Both the position numbers and the translations under genes were made by a program. The notes under the pieces were generated by a model. The model did no database searches. It saw nothing but the letters and a program-made list of their open reading frames with translations, and was not told where the DNA came from. Below, piece after piece: positions 22,623 through 30,315 of a stretch of 38,529 nt of DNA; position 1 is the stretch's first letter, and each line of letters opens with the position of its first letter. This DNA comes from Clostridiales bacterium (GTDB lineage Bacteria; Bacillota; Clostridia; Lachnospirales; Lachnospiraceae). The stretch spans positions 1-38,529 of the forward strand of contig JAJQAD010000079.1 in assembly GCA_021204005.1 (NCBI GenBank), read 5' to 3'.

Positions 22623-23883
22623 CCTCCACTTCTTTCTCAGGAATTCTTACATATATTTTCACAATACGGTGTTTTTCTTTCGTCCATACCTGCATATAGA
22701 CGCCCTCCGGCGTCGTGATCGCATCCGTCACTTTCGGAAGCCGGTCCAGCATCCCGATCATATAACCGCCGACGGAATCATAATCCTCCGACTCCAGATG
22801 AAGATTCAGCGCCTCGTTCAGATCGTCCAGCTGCATCTGGCCTTCCACCAGATACTCCCGCTCGGAGATCTGCTGCAGCAATTCCACCTCGTCCTCGTCA
22901 AACTCATCCCGGATCTCACCCACAATCTCCTCGATCAGATCCTCCATCGTGATCAGTCCGTCCGTCATACCGTACTCATCCAGCACAATGGCAATACTGA
23001 TATGATTTTTCCGCATCGCGATCAGAAGATCCGCCGTGTTCTTATGCGTGTGCGTGAAATAGGGTTCCCGCATCAGCGCATGGACAGAAAAATGCTCCTT
23101 ATCGCAGAGAAGAAGATCTTTCATATTCAGAATACCGACCACATTATCCGTCGTATCTTCGTAGACAGGCAGGCGCGTAAACTTATCCTCGGCAAACACC
23201 TCCAGCACCTCATCGTAGGTAGCGTCGATATGTACAAAAGTCATATCGATCCGGCGCACCATCACATCCTCCGCCACCGTGTCCCCGAAATCGAACACAT
23301 TGTTGATCATTTCCTCTTCTTCCGGCTCAATCACACCAGACTCCTGGCTGAGCTCCAGAACCGTGCGCAGCTCACGCTCCGACATAACGCTGTTTTTCTC
23401 ATTGGGATCTACGTTCAACAGCCGCAGAAAACCGGAGGCAAGCAGATTGATAATAAAAATCACCGGCGTCAGGACATTCATCCAGATCCAGATCACTCTG
23501 CTGTAGCGCAGGGAAAGCTTCTCGGAACGGATCGTGGCGACCGTCTTCGGAGATATCTCTCCGAAAATCAGCACCAGCACGGTAAGCACCCCCGTGGAGA
23601 TACCCGCAGCGGCATTGCCAAGCAGCCGGACTGCGACAACCGTAGCCAGCGAGGAGGCGGAAATATTAACCAGGTTATTGCCGATCAGGATAGCGCTCAA
23701 CATCTTCTGGGAGTTGTCTGTCACCCGCAGCACCAGCTGCGCCCGCTTGTCCCCCTCCTCCGCAAGGGTCTTCATACTGATCTTACTTACTGTCGTCAGC
23801 GCCGTCTCCGCAGATGAAAAAAAAGCCGACAGCGCCAGCAAAAGAATCAAAACTAATATAGGTATCGCGACGTCTGGGTCCAA
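22609..23883 (-). CDS. HlyC/CorC-family transporter (CNNM, CBS pair, CorC_HlyC)
   Basis: A 424-residue membrane protein of the CNNM/CorC class, generally linked to magnesium or other cation efflux. The order is an N-terminal DUF21 membrane domain of three to four helices (FFSSAETALTTVSK, GNNLVNISAS, LIFGEISPKTVA), two CBS domains (about 205-335), and a C-terminal FAD-binding-like CorC_HlyC domain (LVEGQMQLDDLNEAL). Length is normal. The start is TTG, twelve bases after AGGAG. The start codon itself is embedded in a run of nine T, which is unusual and could affect initiation or allow slippage. It is monocistronic with its own terminator. Confidence 0.9.
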   Translation of the reverse strand: MDPDVAIPILVLILLLALSAFFSSAETALTTVSKISMKTLAEEGDKRAQLVLRVTDNSQKMLSAILIGNNLVNISASSLATVVAVRLLGNAAAGISTGVLTVLVLIFGEISPKTVATIRSEKLSLRYSRVIWIWMNVLTPVIFIINLLASGFLRLLNVDPNEKNSVMSERELRTVLELSQESGVIEPEEEEMINNVFDFGDTVAEDVMVRRIDMTFVHIDATYDEVLEVFAEDKFTRLPVYEDTTDNVVGILNMKDLLLCDKEHFSVHALMREPYFTHTHKNTADLLIAMRKNHISIAIVLDEYGMTDGLITMEDLIEEIVGEIRDEFDEDEVELLQQISEREYLVEGQMQLDDLNEALNLHLESEDYDSVGGYMIGMLDRLPKVTDAITTPEGVYMQVWTKEKHRIVKIYVRIPEKEVEEPAG

Positions 23884-24049
23884 AAAAAAATCACTCTCCT
23901 GTCTTTTTCAAAAATGATAATCTCTATCGTCTGGAACCATGAGGCATGTTCTGAAATCAAAGTCTTCGACGATAAATTTAAGAAAGATGCTACCACATCT
24001 GTTCTATTTTTGCAAGTATAACATAGATATAATGCAGGAGGATTTTATC

Positions 24050-24423
24050 ATGGAAAGAACAAACAGGAAAAAAACAAACCCCTGACCATCATCAGCACGC
24101 TGCTGATCATGTATGTCATCACCGGCCTTGCCCTTCTGGTGCTGGCGCTCCTGCTGTTAAAAATGCAGCTTGGTGAAAATATCGTATCCGCCGGCATCCT
24201 GATTATCTACATCCTTTCCTGCCTGATCGGCGGACTGATCGCCGGGAAACGGATGAAGGTACATAAATTTCTCTGGGGCGTCCTGACCGGCACAACCTAT
24301 TTTCTGATTCTGCTCGCCGGTTCCTTTTTGCTGAACCGCAGCATCAGCGCCGACACGGTCCAGGTCGGAACCACCCTGGTCATGTGCATGGCCGCAGGGA
24401 TGATCGGCGGCATGATCAGCTAA
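24050..24423 (+). pseudogene. TIGR04086-type membrane protein with a frameshift near the 5' end
   Basis: GGAGG lies eight bases before the ATG at 24050, but that frame stops after 11 codons (MERTNRKKTNP). The conserved membrane protein continues in another frame (PLTIISTLLIMYVITGLALL to GMIGGMIS, about 115 residues, four helices). The switch point is AGG followed by seven A (24068-24074). One extra A would join the frames into a normal-length protein. An internal ATG at 24109 has no ribosome binding site. This is either a real one-base deletion, a sequence error, or recoding at the A-run. The function of the family is unknown. Confidence 0.75.
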
Positions 24424-24428
24424 CCGGA

Positions 24429-24881
24429 TTACAACGGGATTTTCGTGATTTTATAATCCCTTCCGTCAATCTCCATCACCACGAATGAGACTTCGCCGCC
24501 GAACCGCGGCCGTCCGCAGCTTCCCGGATTCAGCCAGAGCCTCCCGTCAACCACTTCCTCAGAATAGCGGTGTGTGTGGCCGTGCACGATCACATCCGCC
24601 TCCGCCGCCATCCGGCCTGCGTCATACCGGTCATGGACAAGCAGAAACTCCAGTTCCCCAATCCGGAAACGGAGCCGCTGCCGGAGATTCTGCGCCCAGT
24701 AAAAGTCATTGTTGCCCCTTACCGCGTAAAGCTTTCCCCGCATCAGGCGGAGTTTATCCAGAATGTGTTCCTCCGCAAAATCTCCCGCATGTAAAATGTA
24801 ATCGCAGTTTTTCAATGTGCCGACCACCTCCGGCCGCAGCAGGCCATGGGTATCGGAAACAATTCCCACTTTTATCGCCAT
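24429..24881 (-). CDS. YfcE/MJ0936-family metallophosphoesterase
   Basis: A 150-residue phosphodiesterase. The metal-binding blocks are DTHG (residues 10-13), the HAGD motif, RGNND and the VHGHTH motif, followed by NPGSC. Family members hydrolyse phosphodiester model substrates; the cellular substrate is unknown. The start is the ATG at 24881, eight bases after AGAGGA. An upstream in-frame ATG at 24953 would add 24 residues not found in the family. It is convergent with the TIGR04086-type gene, with only five bases between the stop codons. Confidence 0.9.
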   Translation of the reverse strand: MAIKVGIVSDTHGLLRPEVVGTLKNCDYILHAGDFAEEHILDKLRLMRGKLYAVRGNNDFYWAQNLRQRLRFRIGELEFLLVHDRYDAGRMAAEADVIVHGHTHRYSEEVVDGRLWLNPGSCGRPRFGGEVSFVVMEIDGRDYKITKIPL

Positions 24882-25121
24882 AGACGATTTCCTCTCCCCG
24901 TTTCCCGGCATCCGACATGCCGCAAAAATCATTACCCGTAACTGTTTATCCAAATCAACTATAACATAGTTCCATATGGATGTCGAGCGGCAGGTTCCGC
25001 AAAAATTTCGCCCGAACTTTGCGCTTTATGCTTTTACGCTATACTTTGATCCGTATTCACAGCTGTGTTTAAAGTGACTGATGATTGACGGGAATGACTG
25101 GCGTTAGATTCTTTCATCTTT

Positions 25122-25142
25122 ACATATTTCTCAGAAATATGT
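25122..25142. promoter_or_regulatory. perfect palindrome upstream of the HD gene
   Basis: ACATATTTC-TCA-GAAATATGT has 9-bp arms and a 3-base centre, 70 bases before the HD-domain start. It overlaps a possible TTTACA-17-TTACAT promoter, so an operator is plausible. The rest of the 331-bp gap 24882-25212 holds nothing recognisable. Confidence 0.4.
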
Positions 25143-25212
25143 TACATTAATGTCAAATGAAATGCCGAGATAAATCAAATTCCAATATCCATCTGATTAA
25201 AAGGGGAAAGTC

Positions 25213-25704
25213 ATGATTGAAAAACTGATTGCAGAAATGATTCAATATTATGCTGGTGACGCGCCGCGTATCCAGCACTTTATGAAAGTCCACGATTTTT
25301 CCAGAACCATTGCGATACTGGAAGGCATGGATCAGAAAACTCTGTTTACCCTGGAGGCCGCAGCCGTCGTCCACGATATCGGCATCCACATCAGCGAAAA
25401 AAAATACGGTTCCTGTGCCGGATCTTATCAGGAACTGGAGGGGCCGCCGCTGGCGCAGGAAATGCTTAGCCGCCTCGGATTCCCGCCGGAAGTCACCAGG
25501 CGGGTCAGCTATCTGGTCGGACATCATCACACCTACAGCAATATCGACGGCGCAGACTATCAGATTCTCGTCGAAGCGGATTTTCTGGTCAATCTTTTTG
25601 AGGATAACTCACCGAAAAGCGCGGTGGAAAGCGCCCTGAATAATATTTTCCGGACAAAAACGAGCATCCGGTTCTGCCGGGAAATGTTCGGATTAATCAA
25701 GTAG
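25213..25704 (+). CDS. HD-domain phosphohydrolase-like protein
   Basis: A 163-residue protein of the HD superfamily, metal-dependent phosphohydrolases acting on nucleotides or phosphodiesters. Metal ligands are visible: His27 (KVHDFSR), the HD pair at residues 54-55 (VVHDIGIH), the histidine cluster GHHH at 103-106, and Asp123 (EADFLVN). Length is that of a stand-alone HD domain. AAAAGGGG lies seven bases before the ATG. It is monocistronic on the plus strand; a dispersed repeat begins at its stop codon. The specific substrate cannot be stated. Confidence 0.85.
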   Translation: MIEKLIAEMIQYYAGDAPRIQHFMKVHDFSRTIAILEGMDQKTLFTLEAAAVVHDIGIHISEKKYGSCAGSYQELEGPPLAQEMLSRLGFPPEVTRRVSYLVGHHHTYSNIDGADYQILVEADFLVNLFEDNSPKSAVESALNNIFRTKTSIRFCREMFGLIK

Positions 25705-25760
25705 GAGGCGGCTTTTGCCTCATACTCGCCGCGCGGGGTGCGGGCAGCACAGCTGTGTAC
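25701..25760 (+). repeat. dispersed GTAGGAGGCGG element, copy 2
   Basis: It begins at the TAG stop of the HD gene and reads GTAGGAGGCGG, TTTTGCCTC, ACTCG, GCGCGGGG. It is nearly the same as the minus strand at 22538-22582 but lacks the inner TGTGGC hairpin. Confidence 0.6.
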
Positions 25761-25854
25761 ATCCTCATGGAGTGTTTTTTATGTAAAATGCCAATTTTAA
25801 TGCGATGGAAGGGGAAGGCACTTCATGAGACCCGCATGCCCTATAGTCTTCAAT

Positions 25855-26790
25855 TTACAATCCAAATTCCCGAATCAGTTCTTCCTGATAAGCCCTGTCT
25901 GCCGCCGCCCGGGTAATATCATCAATACGGCCAAGCTCCGCCAGCTTAAGAGTCAATGAATTCATTCTTTCCTGACCTTTCTCCATGCCTTCTTTCCGAC
26001 CTTCTTCCCGGCCAGCTGCGTGACCGCGGTCATAATAACTCTTCACCTGCGAATTATAATCGCGCAGTGCCTTTTCACGCGATTCGTATTCCAGACGCTT
26101 CCTCTCATCCGCGCTCATCTTTTTCAGTTCCTCACAGGCCTCACCGATATATTCATCCGTCTGTGCCATGTCTTCGAACTCCTTCCTGTTCTTCCCACTG
26201 AAAAATTTCATCCAGCCGTATACACTGCTGTTATCAGATTCACTCATGCCGGCATTATCAAAGTCATTCCCAACGGTATTTTCCGGAATACTTTTCTGCA
26301 CCTTCTTAAGCTCCAGAATCTGGATCTCCATCATGTCGCTGTAGAGATCCCCTGTCTCAATATCACAAAAAGAGATCGTGCGGTAGCACTTCCTGTCCTC
26401 CGGAAAATGGATAAAATCCAGAATGCTTACATGGACACACTTCTGCAGCTTTTCGTAGGATTCCCCTTTTTTTAACTGCTCCGTATACATCCTGCTGAGA
26501 TAAAAGAGGATCCTTTTCTCCCAGTAATCAAAAGATGCCACCTGCATTTCAAAATCCATCTGTGTCCCGTCAACCAGCTTTACGCGGACATCCAAAATCC
26601 CCTGCTTGTCATCCTCATATTCCTGCGGCAGAATCGTCGGCAACAATTCTGTCTCTTCCACGGTCTCCGGCTTCACCGCCAGCAGCGATGCGATAAACCC
26701 CTGCCTGACTTTCGCGTTCTGCATCAATTCCTTGAAACAGAAATCCACTATGGGAAGCATAATAAAATTGTCATCCGTATTTTTCTTCAT
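25855..26790 (-). CDS. Rpn-family recombination-promoting nuclease / PD-(D/E)XK transposase-like protein
   Basis: A 311-residue protein of the Rpn (YhgA-like) family. FCFKELMQNAKVRQGFIASLL at the N-terminus and the nuclease core GILDVRVKLVDGTQMDFEMQV (catalytic D...E-x-Q) are typical, followed by SRMYTEQLKKGESYEKLQ. The C-terminal part is helical, with a repeated basic GREEGRKEGMEKGQE segment as in many members. Rpn proteins are DNA endonucleases that increase recombination and spread horizontally in gut bacteria (established for E. coli members). GGAGAAGGAAACGG precedes the ATG. It lies next to an rpoN fragment, marking this as a rearranged region. Confidence 0.9.
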   Translation of the reverse strand: MKKNTDDNFIMLPIVDFCFKELMQNAKVRQGFIASLLAVKPETVEETELLPTILPQEYEDDKQGILDVRVKLVDGTQMDFEMQVASFDYWEKRILFYLSRMYTEQLKKGESYEKLQKCVHVSILDFIHFPEDRKCYRTISFCDIETGDLYSDMMEIQILELKKVQKSIPENTVGNDFDNAGMSESDNSSVYGWMKFFSGKNRKEFEDMAQTDEYIGEACEELKKMSADERKRLEYESREKALRDYNSQVKSYYDRGHAAGREEGRKEGMEKGQERMNSLTLKLAELGRIDDITRAAADRAYQEELIREFGL

Positions 26791-27021
26791 CCGTTTCCTT
26801 CTCCATTATAATGAAAAGATGAATAAGTGTAAACTGATTTTTGGCAAAAGCCGCCGGAAAAACCAGAAAGGGCATCATCCTGACGCCACAATCGGACAGC
26901 AGAATCTCAAGAAAAATATCTGTCCTGACTTGTACTTTGGAGTATACTATTCATCCGGTTCAGAGGCAACAGAAAAAGGGAAAAAACATATACAAAGTTT
27001 CACACAAAATTATTATGAAAG

Positions 27022-27252
27022 ATGTACAACGACATCATTTTTAACATCAAGCTTAATCATTTCCATATACATATTCTGGAAGATACCGTGAAAAACCATC
27101 AGCAGATTCTGGCCCGCAAGCTGAATGTTAATCCGAATGATGTCTATGCGGCATGTGATGTGATTCGCCGGCCAAACCCCAAGCCGGGCAATTCTTTCAA
27201 CAGCCGGGAACATCTGCGCTACACCGCCCCGACCAGCTTCACCACCCAGTAA
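27022..27252 (+). pseudogene. rpoN: fragment of a sigma-54 (rpoN) gene
   Basis: A 76-codon open frame. HIHILEDTVKNHQQILARKL, then NVNPNDVYAACDVIR, then PNPKPGNSF reads like the core-binding region of RpoN, where a helix of LGKN...IAKKL type is followed by LNPKPG. Neither the N-terminal glutamine-rich activator region nor the C-terminal helix-turn-helix and RpoN box are present. The likeness ends around 27219, exactly at the 3' end of spoVAC on the opposite strand, and the last codons are antisense to spoVAC. The fragment has no ribosome binding site. The 230 bp upstream hold no recognisable rest of the gene. Confidence 0.6.
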
Positions 27253-27785
27253 ATCAGCCCCAGCACCCAGCTGGTAAAAATTCCGTAGAGGATCACTGGG
27301 CCGCCAATCGAAAAAATCTGCGCCCCCAGTCCGAAAACCTGACCCTCTTTTTTATACTCCAGCGCGGCGGAGGTGATGCCGTTTGCAAACCCTGTGATCG
27401 GCACCAGCACGCCCGCGCCGGCAAACTGGGCCAGAGAAGGGTAGATATTAAACCCTGTCAGCACCGCGCTGACCAGAACCAGAATCAGGCTGGTCCACCG
27501 TCCCGCTGTCATCTGGTCCATGCCGCGGACATTCATGCAGAAATTTGTAATCATCTGACCGGCAACGCAGATTGCTCCGCCAACCGCAAACGCTTTAACC
27601 ATATGAAGCGGCGTATTGTAAGTCGGCGTCACTTTCTTCACATAAGCATTATAGGCGTCCTCCCGCTGCTGCTTCCGGATACCGTCCGCCGCATTTTCCC
27701 GCTCCACCACCTCAGAGATCAGGTCCTCCTCCGGGGCATCCTTGTCAATCATATTCTCATTCACTTTTTCACTTTTATTCATCAT
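27219..27785 (-). CDS. spoVAC: stage V sporulation protein AC
   Basis: A 188-residue membrane protein of the SpoVAC family, part of the forespore inner-membrane channel for dipicolinic acid; SpoVAC itself is a mechanosensitive channel in B. subtilis. The core (YVKKVTPTYNTPLHMVKAFAVGGAICV to ILYGIFTSWVLGLIYW) is complete, with about five helices. The first 40 residues are an acidic extension relative to the usual 150-residue protein. A sigma-G-like promoter precedes it at 27856-27885. It is the last spoVA gene here: spoVAD and spoVAE, which normally follow, are absent. Confidence 0.92.
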   Translation of the reverse strand: MMNKSEKVNENMIDKDAPEEDLISEVVERENAADGIRKQQREDAYNAYVKKVTPTYNTPLHMVKAFAVGGAICVAGQMITNFCMNVRGMDQMTAGRWTSLILVLVSAVLTGFNIYPSLAQFAGAGVLVPITGFANGITSAALEYKKEGQVFGLGAQIFSIGGPVILYGIFTSWVLGLIYWVVKLVGAV

Positions 27786-27855
27786 ACCTTACTTACCTGC
27801 TCTTTCTCATTCATTACGTTAGTTTGGCGAAGCATTGCCCGGTTGCCTGAAACTA

Positions 27856-27885
27856 TATCATGACATCTGCCGCTTCCGTCCATAC
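27856..27885 (-). promoter_or_regulatory. sigma-G-like promoter of spoVAC
   Basis: On the minus strand GTATG (27881-27885), 18 bases and CATGATA (27856-27862) fit the forespore sigma-G pattern gHATR-N18-CATnHTA. The spacing to the spoVAC start is about 70 bases. Confidence 0.55.
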
Positions 27886-27899
27886 ATATATAGCCAACA

Positions 27900-28322
27900 T
27901 CACCGAAACAGCACCGCAAAATAGTAAAACGCTCCCGCCGCTTTCCCCACCGCAAACACAAGCACCAGCAGATTCAGCCCCGCCTTCAGCTTTGTCCTCC
28001 GAAACAGAATCGGAAAGACATGCAGTACTTCCGCCAGAGACGTGGACAGACACCCGGCAAAAATTCCCGCGCAGACTCCGTAGACCACGGTAAACCAGCA
28101 GCCCAGACCCAGAGGGATGCCGTCTAACAGTTCAATCACAGCCCCGAAGATCCCGCCAATGATCACGGCATTCTCCAGGGCAATCACGCGGGAAGCCACA
28201 GCTGCCTTACCGGCCATCCGCGGGATGATACCCAGAGCGGCAATCAGCGCAAATGTTCCCGCCGCCACCGCGATCCCGCAGATCATGCCAAGTCCGGTCA
28301 GTACCAGTTCAGTTATCCACAT
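27900..28322 (-). CDS. spoVAB: stage V sporulation protein AB
   Basis: A 140-residue membrane protein matching SpoVAB, with about four hydrophobic helices (LVLTGLGMICGIAVAAGTFALIA, ENAVIIGGIFGAVIELLDG, CWFTVVYGVCAGIFAGCL, NLLVLVFAVGKAAGAFYYF). SpoVAA and SpoVAB belong to the dipicolinate uptake machinery of Bacillus and some clostridia; their precise role is unknown. The ATG at 28322 lies inside the end of spoVAA (14-base overlap), so translation is probably coupled. A longer open frame upstream has no conserved sequence and was not used. Confidence 0.9.
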   Translation of the reverse strand: MWITELVLTGLGMICGIAVAAGTFALIAALGIIPRMAGKAAVASRVIALENAVIIGGIFGAVIELLDGIPLGLGCWFTVVYGVCAGIFAGCLSTSLAEVLHVFPILFRRTKLKAGLNLLVLVFAVGKAAGAFYYFAVLFR

Positions 28323-28965
28323 CAATCTCTTTTCCTTTTCTGCCGCTGTTTTCAATATAAGTATTGTCCACATCCTGCTCGTATTTGCGCATCTGCACCT
28401 GGATCGGGGTCGGATCGTCGGTGATTTTTTTCCTGCCGATATGGTTATAAAAGAAAATGATGCCGAAAGCGAGCCCGATACAAAAACCAATCTCAAGCGG
28501 GGTGACGCCCGCCGGAGCCGCTCCTGTCACACGCGTGTAAAAGCGGTCAAATACTTCCCCCACGGAGACATCCTGTATAAACGTCATAATGGTAAATGCA
28601 GATCCGAAAAACAATATGACGCACAGAAATGCCGTTTTTACAAGCTGTGCGCCGCTCTTCTCCGGGGTCGGCTCATAGCGCACCACAAAGTCCAGTGCTC
28701 CGAGAGAAACGATTTCCAGGGCAGGATAAATTTTATCAATCTCCTCGATGACATCCAGCACAGAGATGACCTGCACATGATTGCCCTGCCGTGATTTTCC
28801 CGAAGCCTCGCAGTGAAAACGATAAATCTCCAGCGCCTTCACTTTCCGGAGGATGCCGACGTCCGCGCACTCCACTTCCGCCACATCCTCCACACGAACC
28901 GCAGGTTCACGCACAATGCTGTTCTGATCCAGCTTCAGATACAGAGTCTGTCCGGTTCCGCTCAT
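28309..28965 (-). CDS. spoVAA: stage V sporulation protein AA
   Basis: A 218-residue protein with a soluble N-terminal domain (about 1-90, including VLDVIEEIDKIYP) and two membrane helices (about 107-125 and 154-175, FGIIFFYNHIGRKK), the SpoVAA layout. It starts in an ATGA overlap with the stop codon of the small Cys-rich gene, indicating tight translational coupling. It overlaps spoVAB by 14 bases. Its place behind sigF follows the Bacillus-type sigF-spoVA gene order, except for the small gene between them. Confidence 0.9.
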   Translation of the reverse strand: MSGTGQTLYLKLDQNSIVREPAVRVEDVAEVECADVGILRKVKALEIYRFHCEASGKSRQGNHVQVISVLDVIEEIDKIYPALEIVSLGALDFVVRYEPTPEKSGAQLVKTAFLCVILFFGSAFTIMTFIQDVSVGEVFDRFYTRVTGAAPAGVTPLEIGFCIGLAFGIIFFYNHIGRKKITDDPTPIQVQMRKYEQDVDNTYIENSGRKGKEIDVDN

Positions 28966-29333
28966 GCGTGCTCCCCGCTCTCAAACATTTCGTCCGCAGT
29001 GTGTTTGATTGCTCCCATATCATCGCGGATATTTTCGACCGCTTTTTTCATATCACTGCGAACATTCTCTCCGGCAGTTTTTACCCCTTCCGCCACATCA
29101 CCGGCTGAACACCGGGCCGCATGCTTTACCTCTGACGCCATATCCTTTGTCTCATCCCTGACACAATCACAGGCATTCACAAATTTATCCTTTTTCCGCC
29201 GAAAATTATCGGCAATCACACAGCCCATCTCCTCGCCATCGGAATTTTTGCTCTTCAGATAATACACTACACCGCCGACCAGAGCCGCAAACAGAATTGT
29301 TTTACAACACTTTTTACACATTTTAAAACACAT
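28962..29333 (-). CDS. small Cys-rich single-pass membrane protein in the spoVA operon
   Basis: A 123-residue protein not recognised as a named family. The N-terminus is cysteine-rich (MCFKMCKKCCK) and is followed by one membrane helix (TILFAALVGGVVYYL). The remainder is a charged amphipathic helix with repeated short motifs (VKHAARCSAGDVAEGVKTAG, VRSDMKKAVENIRDDM), YtxH- or apolipoprotein-like in character. AGGAG lies eight bases before the ATG. It shares an ATGA overlap with spoVAA and sits behind a sigma-G-like promoter. Forespore expression and a spore inner-membrane location are therefore likely (inference). Confidence 0.75.
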   Translation of the reverse strand: MCFKMCKKCCKTILFAALVGGVVYYLKSKNSDGEEMGCVIADNFRRKKDKFVNACDCVRDETKDMASEVKHAARCSAGDVAEGVKTAGENVRSDMKKAVENIRDDMGAIKHTADEMFESGEHA

Positions 29334-29395
29334 GACCTTTTCTCCTTTTGCTTTCCTGATCCGTCTGTAAAACGGATTACTTTTTCTTCTGTTCT

Positions 29396-29425
29396 TAGTA
29401 TGATATTTTTCAGATCTTATTATTC
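29396..29425 (-). promoter_or_regulatory. sigma-G-like promoter ahead of the spoVA group
   Basis: On the minus strand GAATA (29421-29425), 18 bases and CATACTA (29396-29402) fit gHATR-N18-CATnHTA well. It lies in the 163-bp gap after sigF, about 65 bases before the Cys-rich gene. A GATCCGT/ACGGATT hairpin lies between it and the gene. Confidence 0.6.
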
Positions 29426-29496
29426 TGTAATTATTCAGAAATCCACAGCATTTTCGAGCCTGGTTCCGGATAATTATCAAACTTTTCTTTGCCGCA

Positions 29497-30312
29497 CTAC
29501 ACCATCTCTCTCAGCTTCCCCAGCAGCTTTTTTTCTTTCCTGGAAACCTGCACCTGCGTCATTCCCAGCAGCTCTGCGGTCTCCGTCTGCGTCTTTTCCT
29601 GAAAATAGCGCAGGCTGATCAGCTGCCGCTCCTCTTTTCCGAGACTACTCAGCGCCTGCTCCAGGAAAACACGGTTGACCTGCATCTCCATCTCATTATT
29701 TTCATCACGAATCTGCTCCTCGAGCGTCATGTCCTTTCCCTCTTTTCCCGGGACCGGCCGGCAGAGGGAATCTACCTCCGTGCCAGCGGAAAGCGCCAGC
29801 ACAATGTCCTCCGCGGAAAATCCGGTCTGCACAGACAACTCCTCCAGGGTAGCTTCCCGCTCATGCGTATTCCTCCATTTTTCCGCCTCCCGCTGCACTC
29901 TCCACGCCTGATTTTTCAGAGTACGGCTCACTTTTATCATGCCGTCGTCCCTTAAAAAACGCCGGATTTCACCGGTAATAAGAGGAACCGCGTAAGTTGA
30001 GAATTTCACATCGTAATTCAGGTCAAAATGGTCGATGGCTTTGATCAGGCCGATGCTTCCCACCTGAAACAAATCCTCCGGCTCATACCCGCGGTTCGCA
30101 AACCGCCGCACGATACTCCATACCAGACCGATGTTGCTGTGTACCAGCGCGTCCCGTTCCTCCCGGTTTCCCTCCTGTGCGCTGCGGATTTTTTCCCGGA
30201 TTTGGGCATCGTCTCCGCAGCCGGCGATCCTATTCCTTTTTCCGTATGCAACAGTCTGCCTTTCCTTTTCCTCTCCGCGTACCAGTCCTGTCTCATCCAC
30301 CACTGTTCCCAT
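29497..30312 (-). CDS. sigF: RNA polymerase sigma factor F, forespore-specific
   Basis: A 271-residue sigma-70-family factor. Region 2 (NIGLVWSIVRRF, YEPEDLFQVGSIGLIKAIDHFDLNYDVKFSTYAVPLITGEIRR), region 3 (TLEELSVQTGFSAEDI) and region 4 (LGKEERQLISLRYFQEKTQTETAELLGMTQVQVSRKEK) are all present. It drives early forespore genes after release from SpoIIAB. The first 25 residues are a family-variable extension. The gene starts three bases after the spoIIAB stop, completing the canonical spoIIAA-spoIIAB-sigF order, which makes sigma-F rather than sigma-G the confident call. Confidence 0.95.
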   Translation of the reverse strand: MGTVVDETGLVRGEEKERQTVAYGKRNRIAGCGDDAQIREKIRSAQEGNREERDALVHSNIGLVWSIVRRFANRGYEPEDLFQVGSIGLIKAIDHFDLNYDVKFSTYAVPLITGEIRRFLRDDGMIKVSRTLKNQAWRVQREAEKWRNTHEREATLEELSVQTGFSAEDIVLALSAGTEVDSLCRPVPGKEGKDMTLEEQIRDENNEMEMQVNRVFLEQALSSLGKEERQLISLRYFQEKTQTETAELLGMTQVQVSRKEKKLLGKLREMV

Positions 30313-30315
30313 CGC

